Source of the DNA: Gordonibacter sp034932485
Lineage (GTDB): Bacteria > Actinomycetota > Coriobacteriia > Coriobacteriales > Eggerthellaceae
DNA length: 64,000 nt
Assembly: GCA_034932485.1 (NCBI GenBank)
Contig: JAYFOQ010000002.1
Location: 1 to 64,000, forward strand
Direction of reading: 5' to 3'
The notes below the pieces were generated by a model. The model was not told the origin of the DNA. It was given only the letters and a program-made list of their open reading frames with translations, and ran no database searches. Positions 51,604 to 61,366 of the stretch are shown one piece after another. Position numbers and translations under genes: made by a program. Positions within the stretch are counted from its first letter, which is position 1. The number at the start of each line of letters is the position of its first letter.

Positions 51604-54138
51604 CTAACAACGTCCCGCAAAGAAGTGCTCAGCTATACGAGCGGCTTCGGCGGCATCTTTGCCATAGTAGTCTGCCCCGATAGATGCAGCATACTCGGGA
51701 GTAAGCACGGCGCCCCCTACAAACACGGCAGTTTCAGGCGCCTTCTCGTGCAACAATGCAATAGTCTGCTCCATAGCCTTCACCGTAGTGGTCATGAGCG
51801 CCGAAAGACCCACGAGATGAATGCCCTGCTCGCGCACAGCATCAACCACCTGTTGGGGATCTACATCGCGACCAAGATCAACCACCCGATAGCCGTAGTT
51901 CTCAAGCAACATCTTCACAATGTTTTTACCGATGTCGTGGATGTCTCCCTTCACCGTGGCCAGCACAATAGACTTATCTTCTTCTGCTGCGGTAGCCTCA
52001 CTTGCATGCGCACGCACCACGTCAAAACCAGCTTTAACAGCCTCAGCCGAAGCCATAAGCTGAGGAAGGAAAAACTCTCCACGCTCGAATTTTGTGCCGA
52101 CAGCATCGAGGGTAGGAATAAACACACCATCAATAAGCTCGAGAGCATCAACCGAAACAAGCAATGCCTCAGTAGCGGCGGGCATAGCGCCCTTGCGACC
52201 GGTAAGAATGAGTTGCTCCATCGCACGCACTTCGTCGGCAACAGAAGCTAGCGCAGAAGGGATAGAAATAGCACCAGCACAAGCGGGAGCCTGCCCGTGA
52301 GGAGAGGTAGTACTATCAGCGACCACCGAAACAGGAGAATCAGATAGTGCAGATTGATAGGTTACATAGGTTTTTGAGTCTGCATCTTGTCCATTTAGCA
52401 CCTTGAAAGCGGCAACCGCATCGCGATAGCGCGGCGAAAGTGGGTTCAGAATAGGCATATCAAGACCTGCGCCCAATGCAGCAGCTAAAAAGGTAGCATT
52501 CAGTAAACTGCGATGCGGCATACCAAAGCTCACATTGGATACCCCTAAAACAGTTCGCACACCCAGTCGCTGCTTTATAAGACTTACCGCACGCAGTATC
52601 TCTGAAATCTCATGCTGATTGGTAGCAGCAGCCATAACCAAACAGTCGATAGCTACATCGCAACGCGGTATGCCATAATCTTCGGCGGCAGAAACAATAC
52701 GCTCAGCAATAGCCAAACGACCCTCTGCCGTTGGCGGAATACCCTCCTCATCCAGCGTTAAGCCCACAACCGCGCATCCATATTTTTTCACCAGAGGAAG
52801 TATCTCCTCCATGTTTTTACGCTTACCGTTCACGGAATTTATCAAGGGCTTTCCCGCATAACCCCGCACGGCAGCTGCAAGGGCAGTCGGATTGCTTGAA
52901 TCCACCTGCAAAGGCAAGGTTACGGTAGACTGCAACCTCTCTACCGCCGCAGCCAGCACCATCGGCTCGTCCAATTCGGGAAGCCCCACGTTCACATCCA
53001 GTAAATCAGCTCCCGCTTCTTGCTGAGCTACTGCCTCTCCCACTAAATAATCGTAATCGCCAGAAACAAGAGCAGCCTTCAGTTTGGACCTGCCGGTAGG
53101 GTTAATACGTTCACCAATGATGGCAATGCGCGACTCCCCCTCCGAAAACACTACAGCCTCTTGGGCGCTGGTTACCACAAAGGCCGACGGCTGCGAACGC
53201 GGAGTCGGCGTACGACCCGCAACCAGTGCCACCAGTGCCTCGGTAAAAACAGGAGTAGTGCCGCAACAACCCCCCAGAACACTCACGCCTGCATCCACCA
53301 TACGCGCCATGGTGGTAGCAAATTCCTCAGGACCCACGTTATATACCGTTTGTCCGTCCACTATATGGGGAAGCCCCGCATTGGGACGCACCACGACCGG
53401 GCACCGGGCGAAACGAAGTAGTTCATCGGCAACTGGCAGTAGCTCCTCGGGACCAAGTGAACAGTTCACCCCAACCACCTGCACCCCTAAAGCTGAAAGC
53501 GTCGCAGCAGCCACAGCTGGAGACGTACCTAAAAAGGTACGTCCGTCCTCACCAAAGGTCATCGATGCAAAAATGGGTAAGTCGGAGTACTCCTTTGCCG
53601 CCAACACCGCTGCCTTAGCCTCACGTAGGTCGGTCATGGTCTCAATAAGCACAATGTCACATCCCGCAGATACCACGGCACGTACCTGTTCGGCAAATAT
53701 CTCATACGCAGCCTCAAACGACAATGTTCCCAAGGGCTCCAGCAAGGCTCCAATAGGACCAAGCCCACCCGCCACATAACGAGCACCAGCTGCACGAGCG
53801 TTGGCTGCGGCGGCCTGATAGACATCTGCTACAAGAGCGCGACCCTCCAGCTTATGGGCATTTGCCCCAAACGTATTCGTAGTAATCATTTCCGCACCGG
53901 CCTCTACGTAGCCAGCATGGATATCCACGATAGCCTGAGGGTCAGTAAAGTTCAGCAAATCAGGAAGCTCACCATGCGCCGTAAGACCACGCGCCTGCAG
54001 AAGCGTTCCCATGGCGCCATCCTGCACAAGAAAATCTTCCCCGCGAAGCACCCGCACTAAATGCTCGTCGGCAATACGCAAACCAGCAAGCGGGTCAATA
54101 AAGCGTTCCCGAGAGACTTCACAAAAGAAATCAGACAT
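51604..54138 (-). CDS. metH: Cobalamin-dependent methionine synthase (without activation domain)
   Basis: A protein of 844 residues. Domains in order are homocysteine methyltransferase (about 35-320, zinc site GGCCGTTP), pterin-binding (about 340-600, NSVNGKRKNMEE), a cap, and the B12-binding domain with DIHDIGKNIV (about 730), whose histidine ligates cobalt. The C-terminal reactivation domain of E. coli MetH is absent; it is encoded as a separate protein directly upstream (54131-54832). The ATG overlaps that stop by 8 bp, with GAAGGA before it. The gene completes methionine synthesis and links to the metF operon. Confidence 0.93.
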   Translation of the reverse strand: MSDFFCEVSRERFIDPLAGLRIADEHLVRVLRGEDFLVQDGAMGTLLQARGLTAHGELPDLLNFTDPQAIVDIHAGYVEAGAEMITTNTFGANAHKLEGRALVADVYQAAAANARAAGARYVAGGLGPIGALLEPLGTLSFEAAYEIFAEQVRAVVSAGCDIVLIETMTDLREAKAAVLAAKEYSDLPIFASMTFGEDGRTFLGTSPAVAAATLSALGVQVVGVNCSLGPEELLPVADELLRFARCPVVVRPNAGLPHIVDGQTVYNVGPEEFATTMARMVDAGVSVLGGCCGTTPVFTEALVALVAGRTPTPRSQPSAFVVTSAQEAVVFSEGESRIAIIGERINPTGRSKLKAALVSGDYDYLVGEAVAQQEAGADLLDVNVGLPELDEPMVLAAAVERLQSTVTLPLQVDSSNPTALAAAVRGYAGKPLINSVNGKRKNMEEILPLVKKYGCAVVGLTLDEEGIPPTAEGRLAIAERIVSAAEDYGIPRCDVAIDCLVMAAATNQHEISEILRAVSLIKQRLGVRTVLGVSNVSFGMPHRSLLNATFLAAALGAGLDMPILNPLSPRYRDAVAAFKVLNGQDADSKTYVTYQSALSDSPVSVVADSTTSPHGQAPACAGAISIPSALASVADEVRAMEQLILTGRKGAMPAATEALLVSVDALELIDGVFIPTLDAVGTKFERGEFFLPQLMASAEAVKAGFDVVRAHASEATAAEEDKSIVLATVKGDIHDIGKNIVKMLLENYGYRVVDLGRDVDPQQVVDAVREQGIHLVGLSALMTTTVKAMEQTIALLHEKAPETAVFVGGAVLTPEYAASIGADYYGKDAAEAARIAEHFFAGRC

Positions 54139-54832
54139 GGCAGGTCCTTCCTTTGGGTTGAAAACTACAGCAGTCTTTCAGCGTGCAATCTGCGCATTTA
54201 GAACGGACGGGAACACCTGAAGGCTTGTCATCGAACAGACCAATAAGAGCCGTGATACTCTTCGAAGGCACAAGGAGGTGCTCTTCGGTAGCTACGAGCC
54301 CTATGCGTCGACAGGCATGCAGGGCAGCAAGCAGTGCGGGTTGAGTAGAAAGGGGGAAGTCACCGTAACCGGGACTATAACGAAAATTCGTATATAAACC
54401 GCGCTGGGTGGCCTCCCGAACAACACGTTCTTCTTCTACATCGGCGGCGGCCTCCACTAGTGCAGAAGCTGCTGCATCATAGAGAAGTGCATCGGTAGGA
54501 CTTGTTGCAACGCGACGACGTATCTCGCGATCGCAGGCTTCACCAAGCGTACATGCCATAAGCACGACCCCGCACGCACCTTCAAGGTGGTGAACGATAT
54601 CACACCCCTCCAACAGAAGATCGCAGTCTTTCACCGCAACCCGATTTTGATCTGAGCGCAGAGGATCGAGGGTAAATGAGGCATGAATACAGCGAGGCCG
54701 TATGTTTTGTTCGCAAGCACCTACCGCATCGTCAAAACGCCTCGCTAGGTCGTCGTCAAGACTCTGACCCGTATGCCCCAGATAGCGAAGTACCTCAGCT
54801 CGATCAATGCGTAGCAAATCATGATGGTTCAT
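54131..54832 (-). CDS. Methionine synthase activation domain protein
   Basis: A protein of 233 residues matching the vitamin B12-dependent methionine synthase activation domain, with YSPGYGDFPLSTQ as the SAM-binding signature. It should help reactivate oxidised cobalamin in the MetH protein. It ends in a cysteine cluster (CADCTLKDCCSFQPKGRTC) that may hold an Fe-S cluster, useful for reduction. The ATG at 54832 is used; an in-frame ATG at 54910 would overlap metF by 14 bp. Located between metF and metH. Confidence 0.87.
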   Translation of the reverse strand: MNHHDLLRIDRAEVLRYLGHTGQSLDDDLARRFDDAVGACEQNIRPRCIHASFTLDPLRSDQNRVAVKDCDLLLEGCDIVHHLEGACGVVLMACTLGEACDREIRRRVATSPTDALLYDAAASALVEAAADVEEERVVREATQRGLYTNFRYSPGYGDFPLSTQPALLAALHACRRIGLVATEEHLLVPSKSITALIGLFDDKPSGVPVRSKCADCTLKDCCSFQPKGRTCHV

Positions 54833-54896
54833 GCGCGATTGCCCATCAATACACGGAACAACACTCGACCCTGTATACTGCGCAGGTTTGCGCGTT

Positions 54897-55793
54897 TCAC
54901 GAGCGCACATCTGACCACGAAGCACGCAAAGCTGTCGCACAGGCACACGCAATATCAGGTTGGTTCATAGTGTAGATATGCAGGCCGTCCACCCCATTCG
55001 CCTGCAAGTCAACCAACTGTTCGCAAGCATATTCAATTCCCGCTGCCCGCAGTGCAACAGGGTCGTCTTCATACTTGGCCAACAGTTTAATAATGGGCGA
55101 TGGTAACGAAGCACCGCACATGAATACCATGCGCTGAATCTGGGTCTTTCCCAAAAACGGCATAATGCCGCACGCCATAGGAATAGCGACGCCAGCCGCT
55201 GTCGCAGCCTCACGAAAGCGATAAAAATACGTATTGTCAAAGAAAAGCTGCGTTACGAAAAAAGAGGCTCCCGCATCTTGCTTCTGCTTTAGGTGCGCCA
55301 CCGAGGCCTTAAAGTCGGTACATTCAATATGCCCCTCGGGGTACGCCGCGGCGCCCACACAGAACCCCTCATCGGACAAGCGCATAATAAGATCTTTGGC
55401 AAAACTAAAAGCACCCGACCCCTCGCAAAACTCCGCGCCAGACACACGGTCACCCCGAAGAGCCAACACATTCACAATGCCTCTACGCTTCAAGTCGTAC
55501 ACTGCGGCAGACAAGGATTCCTCAGTCGCTCCCATACAGGTAAGGTGCGCCACGGTGGGCACATCAAAATCGTCGTGAATCATGGCAGCAATATCTGCTG
55601 TTGCCTGCTGGTTTCCACTGCCGCCAGCAGAATACGTAACACTTATAAAGTCGGGAAGCAACTGCGCAAGCTGAGCAGCAACCTTATGGGCAGCTGCCAA
55701 GGTTAAATCTCCCTTAGGGGGAAATATCTCAAACGAGACCGGCTGTCGGCCTTCCGCTCGTGCTTGCTCATATACGTAAGAAATACTTCTCAT
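54897..55793 (-). CDS. metF: 5,10-Methylenetetrahydrofolate reductase
   Basis: A protein of 298 residues. VSFEIFPPKG at the N-terminus, THLTCMGA, LALRGD and FFVTQLFFDN are MetF signatures. It forms the methyl-tetrahydrofolate used by MetH. First gene of a metF / activation domain / metH operon. The upstream gap holds the 20-bp tandem repeats. Confidence 0.93.
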   Translation of the reverse strand: MRSISYVYEQARAEGRQPVSFEIFPPKGDLTLAAAHKVAAQLAQLLPDFISVTYSAGGSGNQQATADIAAMIHDDFDVPTVAHLTCMGATEESLSAAVYDLKRRGIVNVLALRGDRVSGAEFCEGSGAFSFAKDLIMRLSDEGFCVGAAAYPEGHIECTDFKASVAHLKQKQDAGASFFVTQLFFDNTYFYRFREAATAAGVAIPMACGIMPFLGKTQIQRMVFMCGASLPSPIIKLLAKYEDDPVALRAAGIEYACEQLVDLQANGVDGLHIYTMNQPDIACACATALRASWSDVRS

Positions 55794-56080
55794 GCAACCT
55801 ATTATACGGAAACGTACTCACACAGAGCAAGGCGAGATTCGGGGCCATTATTGGCACTCCTCATCTTTGGCAAGCAGCACCCTCAACACGTTGGCTCTGC
55901 TCTGGGACAGAAACGCGTCGATTCTTTATCCGCAGTTAAAGATAGTCGCATCATCAAATCTTTAACCAGGTACTTTATAAAACGTGTCGAAGCGGTAGGA
56001 TTACACATGCCCAAGATCTACGGAATCGAGGCCACTCTGTCCATGACCTTCGCAATCATGTAAACACCATGGAGCGGGCA
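55794..56080 (-). other. Leader region of metF
   Basis: No gene is supported. It must contain the metF promoter. I could not recognise a SAM, SAH or cobalamin riboswitch by eye. Confidence 0.35.
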
Positions 56081-56260
56081 GCGCACCCGTTGGGGCAATA
56101 GCACTCCCACTGGGACGAAAGCACTCCTACTGGGACGAAAGCGCACCCGTTGGGATGTCAGCACTCCCACCGAGATGGCAGCGCACCCGTTGGGACGACA
56201 GCACTCTCACCGAGGTGACAGCACTCCCACTGGGGCCAAAGCACTCTCGCTGGGGCCGCA
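56081..56260. repeat. Nine-unit 20-bp tandem repeat
   Basis: Nine exact-length 20-bp units run without interruption. Two unit types alternate: GCACTCCCACTGGGACGAAA-like (units 2, 3, 5, 7, 8, 9) and GCGCACCCGTTGGGACGACA-like (units 1, 4, 6). Every unit carries CCC-N2/3-GGG-like mini-dyads. The period is not a multiple of three and no frame crosses it, so it is not coding. It lies between the U32 gene stop and metF. Confidence 0.95.
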
Positions 56261-56311
56261 CTCTGGCACCCGCTTCTGCCATACCAAGAGAAGCGAACAG
56301 CTGTCTAACCC

Positions 56312-57571
56312 TTAGGACTCGATACGAATGCGCAGGAAATCGCCCAAATCCAGAGGCTCCTCCACGAGGAAGGAATAGGTTGCAGCCGATCGATTGGCTA
56401 CCTCCACCGTAACCGGAACAGGACGCGAGGTAGCCTTTTTAGGCGTGGGAAGCCAGGTGAGATTACGCACCTGAATCGTCCGGACGGCACGACGTGGCGA
56501 AAGCACTTCAAGTCGATCGCCTTCGCAAAATCGATTGAAGCATGTCGCTGACGCGCACCAGACACCCTCCCCTACTGGCTCGCAGGACTGCACCGTCGCA
56601 ACATGCAAACATTCTTTCAAGTAGCCATCCAACTCAGAGGACTGCTGTGCCATACCGTAGTAGAACCCCGTGCTGTACGGACGATGTGATATAGCGCGCA
56701 GATCGTCGGCAACAGACGCTGGGTCGGCACCATCCAAAACTGAACGGTAGGCATGCACCACCGTGGCGGCATAAAAAGCCTTTTTGTTACGTCCCTCAAT
56801 TTTAAACGAGGTTACACCTGCGGCGGCTAAATCGTCCAAGTGATCAATCATGCACAAATCCTGTGCACTCATGACATAGGAGCCCCGCACATCTTCTTCG
56901 ATAGGAATAAACTCACCCGGACGCTTCTCTTCCACCAACGCATAGTTCCAGCGACACGGCTGGGTGCAGTGCCCCTTGTTTGCCGAACGTCCCGCCATAA
57001 CCGAACTGAGCAAACAACGTCCCGACACCGCCATGCACAAAGCCCCATGCACGAATGCTTCAATCTCCAACTCGCGGGGGATACCGGCACGCAAAAGTGC
57101 AATGTCGGCCACACTCATCTCCCGCGCGCACACGACACGACTAGCACCAAGCTCATGCCAGACACAAGCCGTCTCCGCATTGCTCACGTTAGCCTGCGTG
57201 CTTGCATGCAACTCAACGCCCGGCGCATACCGCTGCGCTATGCGAAGCGCGCCCAAATCGCCTACGATGAATGCATCAACACCAGCAGCAGCCAGAGCTT
57301 CACAGTAAGCAGGCAAAGCCTCTAGGTCACGTGCATCCATGAGCGTGTTCAGCGTTACATGCACAGAAACATCGTTCGCATGCGCGAAGGACACAACATC
57401 GGGAAGTTCTTCTAGCGAAAAGTTCTCCGCGCGCTGACGCATACCAAAACGATCACACGCCAAATACACGGCATCCGCGCCAAACAACACGGCCGCTTCA
57501 AGTTGCGCTCGTCCGCCAGCAGGTGCGAGCAATTCAGGAGTATTCAAAGCCCGCAACCGCTTACCCCTCAT
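56312..57571 (-). CDS. Peptidase U32 family protein (tRNA/rRNA hydroxylation type)
   Basis: A protein of 419 residues. PELLAPAGGRAQLEAAVLFGADAVYL and ELEIEAFVHGALCMAVSGRC are the U32 signature, with cysteines of a probable Fe-S cluster in CMAVSGRC and HCTQPCRWNY. Members such as TrhP/YegQ-like and RlhA introduce hydroxyl groups into tRNA or 23S rRNA using prephenate; others have collagenase annotation. ATG at 57571 overlaps the cysS stop by 11 bp. Confidence 0.85.
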   Translation of the reverse strand: MRGKRLRALNTPELLAPAGGRAQLEAAVLFGADAVYLACDRFGMRQRAENFSLEELPDVVSFAHANDVSVHVTLNTLMDARDLEALPAYCEALAAAGVDAFIVGDLGALRIAQRYAPGVELHASTQANVSNAETACVWHELGASRVVCAREMSVADIALLRAGIPRELEIEAFVHGALCMAVSGRCLLSSVMAGRSANKGHCTQPCRWNYALVEEKRPGEFIPIEEDVRGSYVMSAQDLCMIDHLDDLAAAGVTSFKIEGRNKKAFYAATVVHAYRSVLDGADPASVADDLRAISHRPYSTGFYYGMAQQSSELDGYLKECLHVATVQSCEPVGEGVWCASATCFNRFCEGDRLEVLSPRRAVRTIQVRNLTWLPTPKKATSRPVPVTVEVANRSAATYSFLVEEPLDLGDFLRIRIES

Positions 57572-59069
57572 ACGTGACACGAGCACCCTGCGGCGTGTCT
57601 TCAATCACGAAACTCAAACCACACAGGCCGTCGCGTACCGCATCGGCACGGGCCCAGTCCTTAGAAGCGCGAGCATCCGCACGAGCAGTCAAAAGCGCAT
57701 CAACCGCCTCACTGGTATCAGATCCGGTATAGCCAGCAATGTCGGCCGCAAGCGCCACGACCTCGGCAGGATATCCTTCCCCGGTGCCGCACGCATCGTC
57801 TGATCCAGCCACATCGATGCCAAATACACCCATCAGCTCAACAATTAGTTCGCGCGCATCTCGCACCGGCGGCACATCGGAGAGCGCTATAGTTTTACCC
57901 GTGGTCTGAGTGTTCAGCTCAACGATAAAGTCGAATATCTCTCCAAGCGCTTTGCAGGTATTGAAGTCGTCATCCATAGCCAAAATGAATGCCATCTTCG
58001 CCTCACGCGTGCGATTCATCAGCGCGCGTGTATCAAATGGCGAGGGTGCATCAACGGCATTTCCTATCAGCCAATCGAGGTTCTTTACCGCGTTTTTGAT
58101 GCGTCCGAGCGCCGAATCGGCCTCAGCCAGACGCTCCTCGGAGAAGTCGAGGGGGCTGCGATAATGTGTCTGAAGCATAAGAAAGCGCAGCACAGCAGGA
58201 TCGACCGTTTTCAGCACGTCGCGCAACAACTTGAAATTGCCTAGCGATTTACTCATCTTCTCAGAGTTAATCTGCAGCATACCGCCATGCATCCAGTAGT
58301 TGGCAAACGTGCAGCCGCACGCCGCCTCGCTTTGAGCTCGCTCGTTCTCGTGATGCGGGAATACCAGATCGGCGCCGCCACCATGAATGTCAAAGGGTAG
58401 CCCTAAATACTTGCGCGACATAGCCGAGCACTCAATATGCCACCCTGGACGGCCCTCGCCCCAAGGTGATGTCCATGACGGTTCTCCAGGTTTGGCCGCT
58501 TTCCATACAGCGAAGTCTAGCGGGTCGCGCTTGCGGTCTTCTAAACCAGCACCGTCGGCGCACAATTCGCGATGCCCACTCTCCATCTCGTCTACCTTAC
58601 GACCGGAAAGTTCCCCGTAAGCCTTATACGACCGCACGCTGAAATAGACATCGCCCTCTACCGCATACGCATGACCACTTTCGATAAGCTCCTCAATAAG
58701 CTTAATCATCTCCGGGATCTCTTCAGTAGCTTTCGGGCGAATATCAGGGTCCATCACCCCTGCTGCACGCATATCAGCGATAAACGCCTCCGTATACTCG
58801 GCAGCCACCTCAGCCGCGCTACGGCCCTCTTCATTCGCCTTATTAATAATCTTGTCATCCACATCGGTAACGTTCTGCACGAACGTTACGGCGAATCCAC
58901 GCCACGTGAGATAACGTCTGACAATGTCGAACGACATGAACGTGCGCGCATTGCCGATATGGATGTAGTTGTACACGGTCGGGCCGCACACATACATGCC
59001 CACCTTGCCGCGTTCAAGCGACTGAAAGTCAACTTTATTACGCGTTTTTGTGTTGTAGAGCCTGATCAT
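57561..59069 (-). CDS. cysS: Cysteinyl-tRNA synthetase
   Basis: A class I synthetase of 502 residues. It has the HIGH-type motif HIGNART, the KMSKS motif as EKMSKSLGN, and the zinc-binding CGPTVYN. Length and order are usual. It is followed by a U32-family gene with an 11-bp overlap and preceded by cysE, which supplies O-acetylserine for cysteine. Confidence 0.96.
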   Translation of the reverse strand: MIRLYNTKTRNKVDFQSLERGKVGMYVCGPTVYNYIHIGNARTFMSFDIVRRYLTWRGFAVTFVQNVTDVDDKIINKANEEGRSAAEVAAEYTEAFIADMRAAGVMDPDIRPKATEEIPEMIKLIEELIESGHAYAVEGDVYFSVRSYKAYGELSGRKVDEMESGHRELCADGAGLEDRKRDPLDFAVWKAAKPGEPSWTSPWGEGRPGWHIECSAMSRKYLGLPFDIHGGGADLVFPHHENERAQSEAACGCTFANYWMHGGMLQINSEKMSKSLGNFKLLRDVLKTVDPAVLRFLMLQTHYRSPLDFSEERLAEADSALGRIKNAVKNLDWLIGNAVDAPSPFDTRALMNRTREAKMAFILAMDDDFNTCKALGEIFDFIVELNTQTTGKTIALSDVPPVRDARELIVELMGVFGIDVAGSDDACGTGEGYPAEVVALAADIAGYTGSDTSEAVDALLTARADARASKDWARADAVRDGLCGLSFVIEDTPQGARVTYEG

Positions 59070-59137
59070 ATCTTTACGTCCCGTCTATCATACGCGACGA
59101 ATCCCCGTCGCCCTTAGCTACCTAGATGGTTGCGCAC

Positions 59138-59803
59138 TTACGCGCTTTTTCCTCGCAACGCGGCCATCTCTCGTTCAAGCGCCTCAAGACGCTCGCAGAG
59201 GTTATCGCATTGCTCCTCGATGGGGTCGGGTAGATTTTCTTTGTGCAACTCGGCGTCCTTCTTTTCGCTCTCGACGCGCATTCCGTCACGCATAACAACA
59301 CGTCCCGGTATGCCTACCACTGTCGAGTTGGGAGGAACGTCACCAACGACAACTGCGCCACCGCCCACTTTTGAATTCTCACCGATAACAATATTACCCA
59401 GCACCGATGCACCCACGCCTACCAATACGTTATTCTGCAGCGTGGGATGACGTTTGCCCGTCTCTTTACCCGTGCCGCCTAGGGTAACCCCCTGATACAG
59501 TGTTACGTCATCGCCAATAACGGTGGTTTCGCCGATAATAACGGCCATGGCATGGTCGATAAAAAAACGACGACCAATCACCGCACCAGGATGAATCTCA
59601 ACACCTGTCATAAAACGGGTGAACTGACTAGAAACACGCGCAAGCCGCTTCCAGCCGTGATTCCATAGGCAATGTTCAACCACATGCGACCAGCGCGCAT
59701 GTAAACCGGGGTACGTAAGCCAAATAATGAACGAGCCCTGAGCTGCAGGATCGCGCTCTTTTACTGCCCGTATATCTTCTCCAATAGTTCTGAATATATT
59801 CAT
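59138..59803 (-). CDS. cysE: Serine O-acetyltransferase
   Basis: A protein of 221 residues. The left-handed beta-helix hexapeptide repeats are visible (GAVIGRRFFIDHAMAVIIGE, VTLYQGVTLGGTGKE), with the catalytic HDH region. CysE makes O-acetylserine, the precursor of cysteine. It precedes cysS. Confidence 0.93.
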   Translation of the reverse strand: MNIFRTIGEDIRAVKERDPAAQGSFIIWLTYPGLHARWSHVVEHCLWNHGWKRLARVSSQFTRFMTGVEIHPGAVIGRRFFIDHAMAVIIGETTVIGDDVTLYQGVTLGGTGKETGKRHPTLQNNVLVGVGASVLGNIVIGENSKVGGGAVVVGDVPPNSTVVGIPGRVVMRDGMRVESEKKDAELHKENLPDPIEEQCDNLCERLEALEREMAALRGKSA

Positions 59804-59891
59804 GAAACACCCTATCTGTCAATGTGGAATTGTAGCATATGAGCAAGGTTGGCCCGGGAGAGTACCCACGCTAGATGAATGGGTGCCGGAA

Positions 59892-60452
59892 CTACTTACA
59901 TCGACAGAGCAGGCAGACGGCAGTAGCAGAAATACCTTCTTCACGACCTTCGAACCCAAGATGCTCGGTAGTGGTAGCTTTCACGCCGACATTATCTACA
60001 GAGACACCCATCGCCGCAGCGAGATTGTGCCGCATAGCCTCACGATAAGGAGAAAGCTTGGGGGCCTGCGCAGCAACGACGCTATCAACGTCGAGAATCT
60101 CATAACCCTGTTCGCGCACGAAGGCCGCTACGGCCGACAATAAAACCAATGAATCGGCATCTTTGTAAGCAGGGTCTGTGTCGGGAAATAGCTTACCGAT
60201 ATCTCCCCCGCGAACGCCACCCAGTAAAGCATCGGATATGGCATGTGCCAAAACGTCAGCATCGGAATGCCCCAAAAGACCACGTACATGCGGAACAACA
60301 ACGCCACCAAGAACGAGTTTACGCCCCTCAGCGAAGGCATGCACGTCATAGCCTTGTCCAATACGCAAACAAGAGAGCACCGGCGGCAGAGAACACGCAG
60401 TATCAAGCGAAACTGCGTTTTTATCGTCTAAGAGCGATCCCGCATCTATCAT
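59892..60452 (-). CDS. ispF: 2-C-methyl-D-erythritol 2,4-cyclodiphosphate synthase
   Basis: A protein of 186 residues. GYDVHAF and LGHSDADVLAHA hold the metal ligands. The N-terminus carries about 29 residues before the usual start (RIGQGYDVHAF). The start at 60452 is supported by a 4-bp ATGA overlap with ispD and an AAGGA 9 nt upstream. A TTG at 60368 would give the usual length. It acts in the MEP isoprenoid pathway. Confidence 0.93.
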   Translation of the reverse strand: MIDAGSLLDDKNAVSLDTACSLPPVLSCLRIGQGYDVHAFAEGRKLVLGGVVVPHVRGLLGHSDADVLAHAISDALLGGVRGGDIGKLFPDTDPAYKDADSLVLLSAVAAFVREQGYEILDVDSVVAAQAPKLSPYREAMRHNLAAAMGVSVDNVGVKATTTEHLGFEGREEGISATAVCLLCRCK

Positions 60453-61291
60453 CGCTCAAGATCCTTCAAGTAGATAGCACGCACTGCCGCCGCCAGCATT
60501 AGATAGTCTTCCGGCACGGTCAACTTAATATTATCGCGTTTGCCTTCTACCACCAGTACACGACCACCCAAACGCTCGATTAAAGCCGAGTCGTCGGTGC
60601 CCACAAAGCCATCGGAAAGAGCCGACGCGTGAGCACGCCGGTAGATGCCTGCGCGAAATATCTGCGGCGTCTGGGCGTTCCAAAACACACGTCGATCGGG
60701 CGTGCCTACAATAACGCCGTTCTCTACCACCTTCAAGGTATCCACCGCCGGATGAGCCACTACCGCACCATCACAGTCGATATTACCCTTCAGCGTGGCA
60801 ATCGTGTGCGCAATAAGGTCAGGCGAGATCAACGGACGCGCACCGTCATGCAAGATGACGTATTCGTATTCATCGGGAACGAACTCGAGCCCCGAGAATG
60901 CCGACTCCTGACGGCTGGGCCCTGCTGGCGCCACCACAATCGGAGTAACAAAGGGGAAGGGATCAATAGCCCGCTTTAGATATTCAGAGCAGCGCTCATC
61001 GGGACAGACAATTACGATAAGCCCAATATCGCCCACCGCATCAAACGCTTCAGCCGACCAGGTAAGAATAGGCTTACCAGCAATTTCCACCAGCTGCTTG
61101 CCCCCCTCTTTACCAAACCGCTCTCCCGTGCCACCAGCCAAAATAATGGCTGCCGTCTTTGGGTTCTTATCAACCTCACCCTTCAATCCATGCAGCGACT
61201 GAGAAAGCGCGTCGAAGTCGAAACCGTCTTCCGTGAACACCGGCACAGGAAGCACTTCCGACGAAAAAATGGGGTCGATCGTTTGAGACAT
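60449..61291 (-). CDS. ispD: 2-C-methyl-D-erythritol 4-phosphate cytidylyltransferase
   Basis: A protein of 280 residues. The CTP-binding IILAGGTGERFG, HDGARPLI and the TDDSALIERLG motif are IspD features. About 47 residues precede the usual start (KTAAIILAGG), with no other ATG in that stretch. The extension is acidic and has no known domain. It is followed by ispF with a 4-bp overlap. Confidence 0.93.
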   Translation of the reverse strand: MSQTIDPIFSSEVLPVPVFTEDGFDFDALSQSLHGLKGEVDKNPKTAAIILAGGTGERFGKEGGKQLVEIAGKPILTWSAEAFDAVGDIGLIVIVCPDERCSEYLKRAIDPFPFVTPIVVAPAGPSRQESAFSGLEFVPDEYEYVILHDGARPLISPDLIAHTIATLKGNIDCDGAVVAHPAVDTLKVVENGVIVGTPDRRVFWNAQTPQIFRAGIYRRAHASALSDGFVGTDDSALIERLGGRVLVVEGKRDNIKLTVPEDYLMLAAAVRAIYLKDLER

Positions 61292-61317
61292 GCGGTACCC
61301 TTCTTTGCCCTACAGAG

Positions 61318-61347
61318 AAAACGGGCATCGCCTACGCGATGCCCGTT
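61318..61347 (-). terminator. Terminator after clpC
   Basis: On the minus strand AACGGGCATCG pairs with CGATGCCCGTT and is followed by TTCTCTG. It lies 20 bp after the clpC stop. Confidence 0.85.
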
Positions 61348-61366
61348 CGATCACATCGTGCGTTCG

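Noticed and set aside
56081..56260. Possible CRISPR array
   Set aside because: The 20-bp units are adjacent without spacers and there are no cas genes nearby, so it is a tandem repeat.
59070..59137. T-box leader before cysS
   Set aside because: The gap is only 68 bp and has no T-box sequence or specifier stem.
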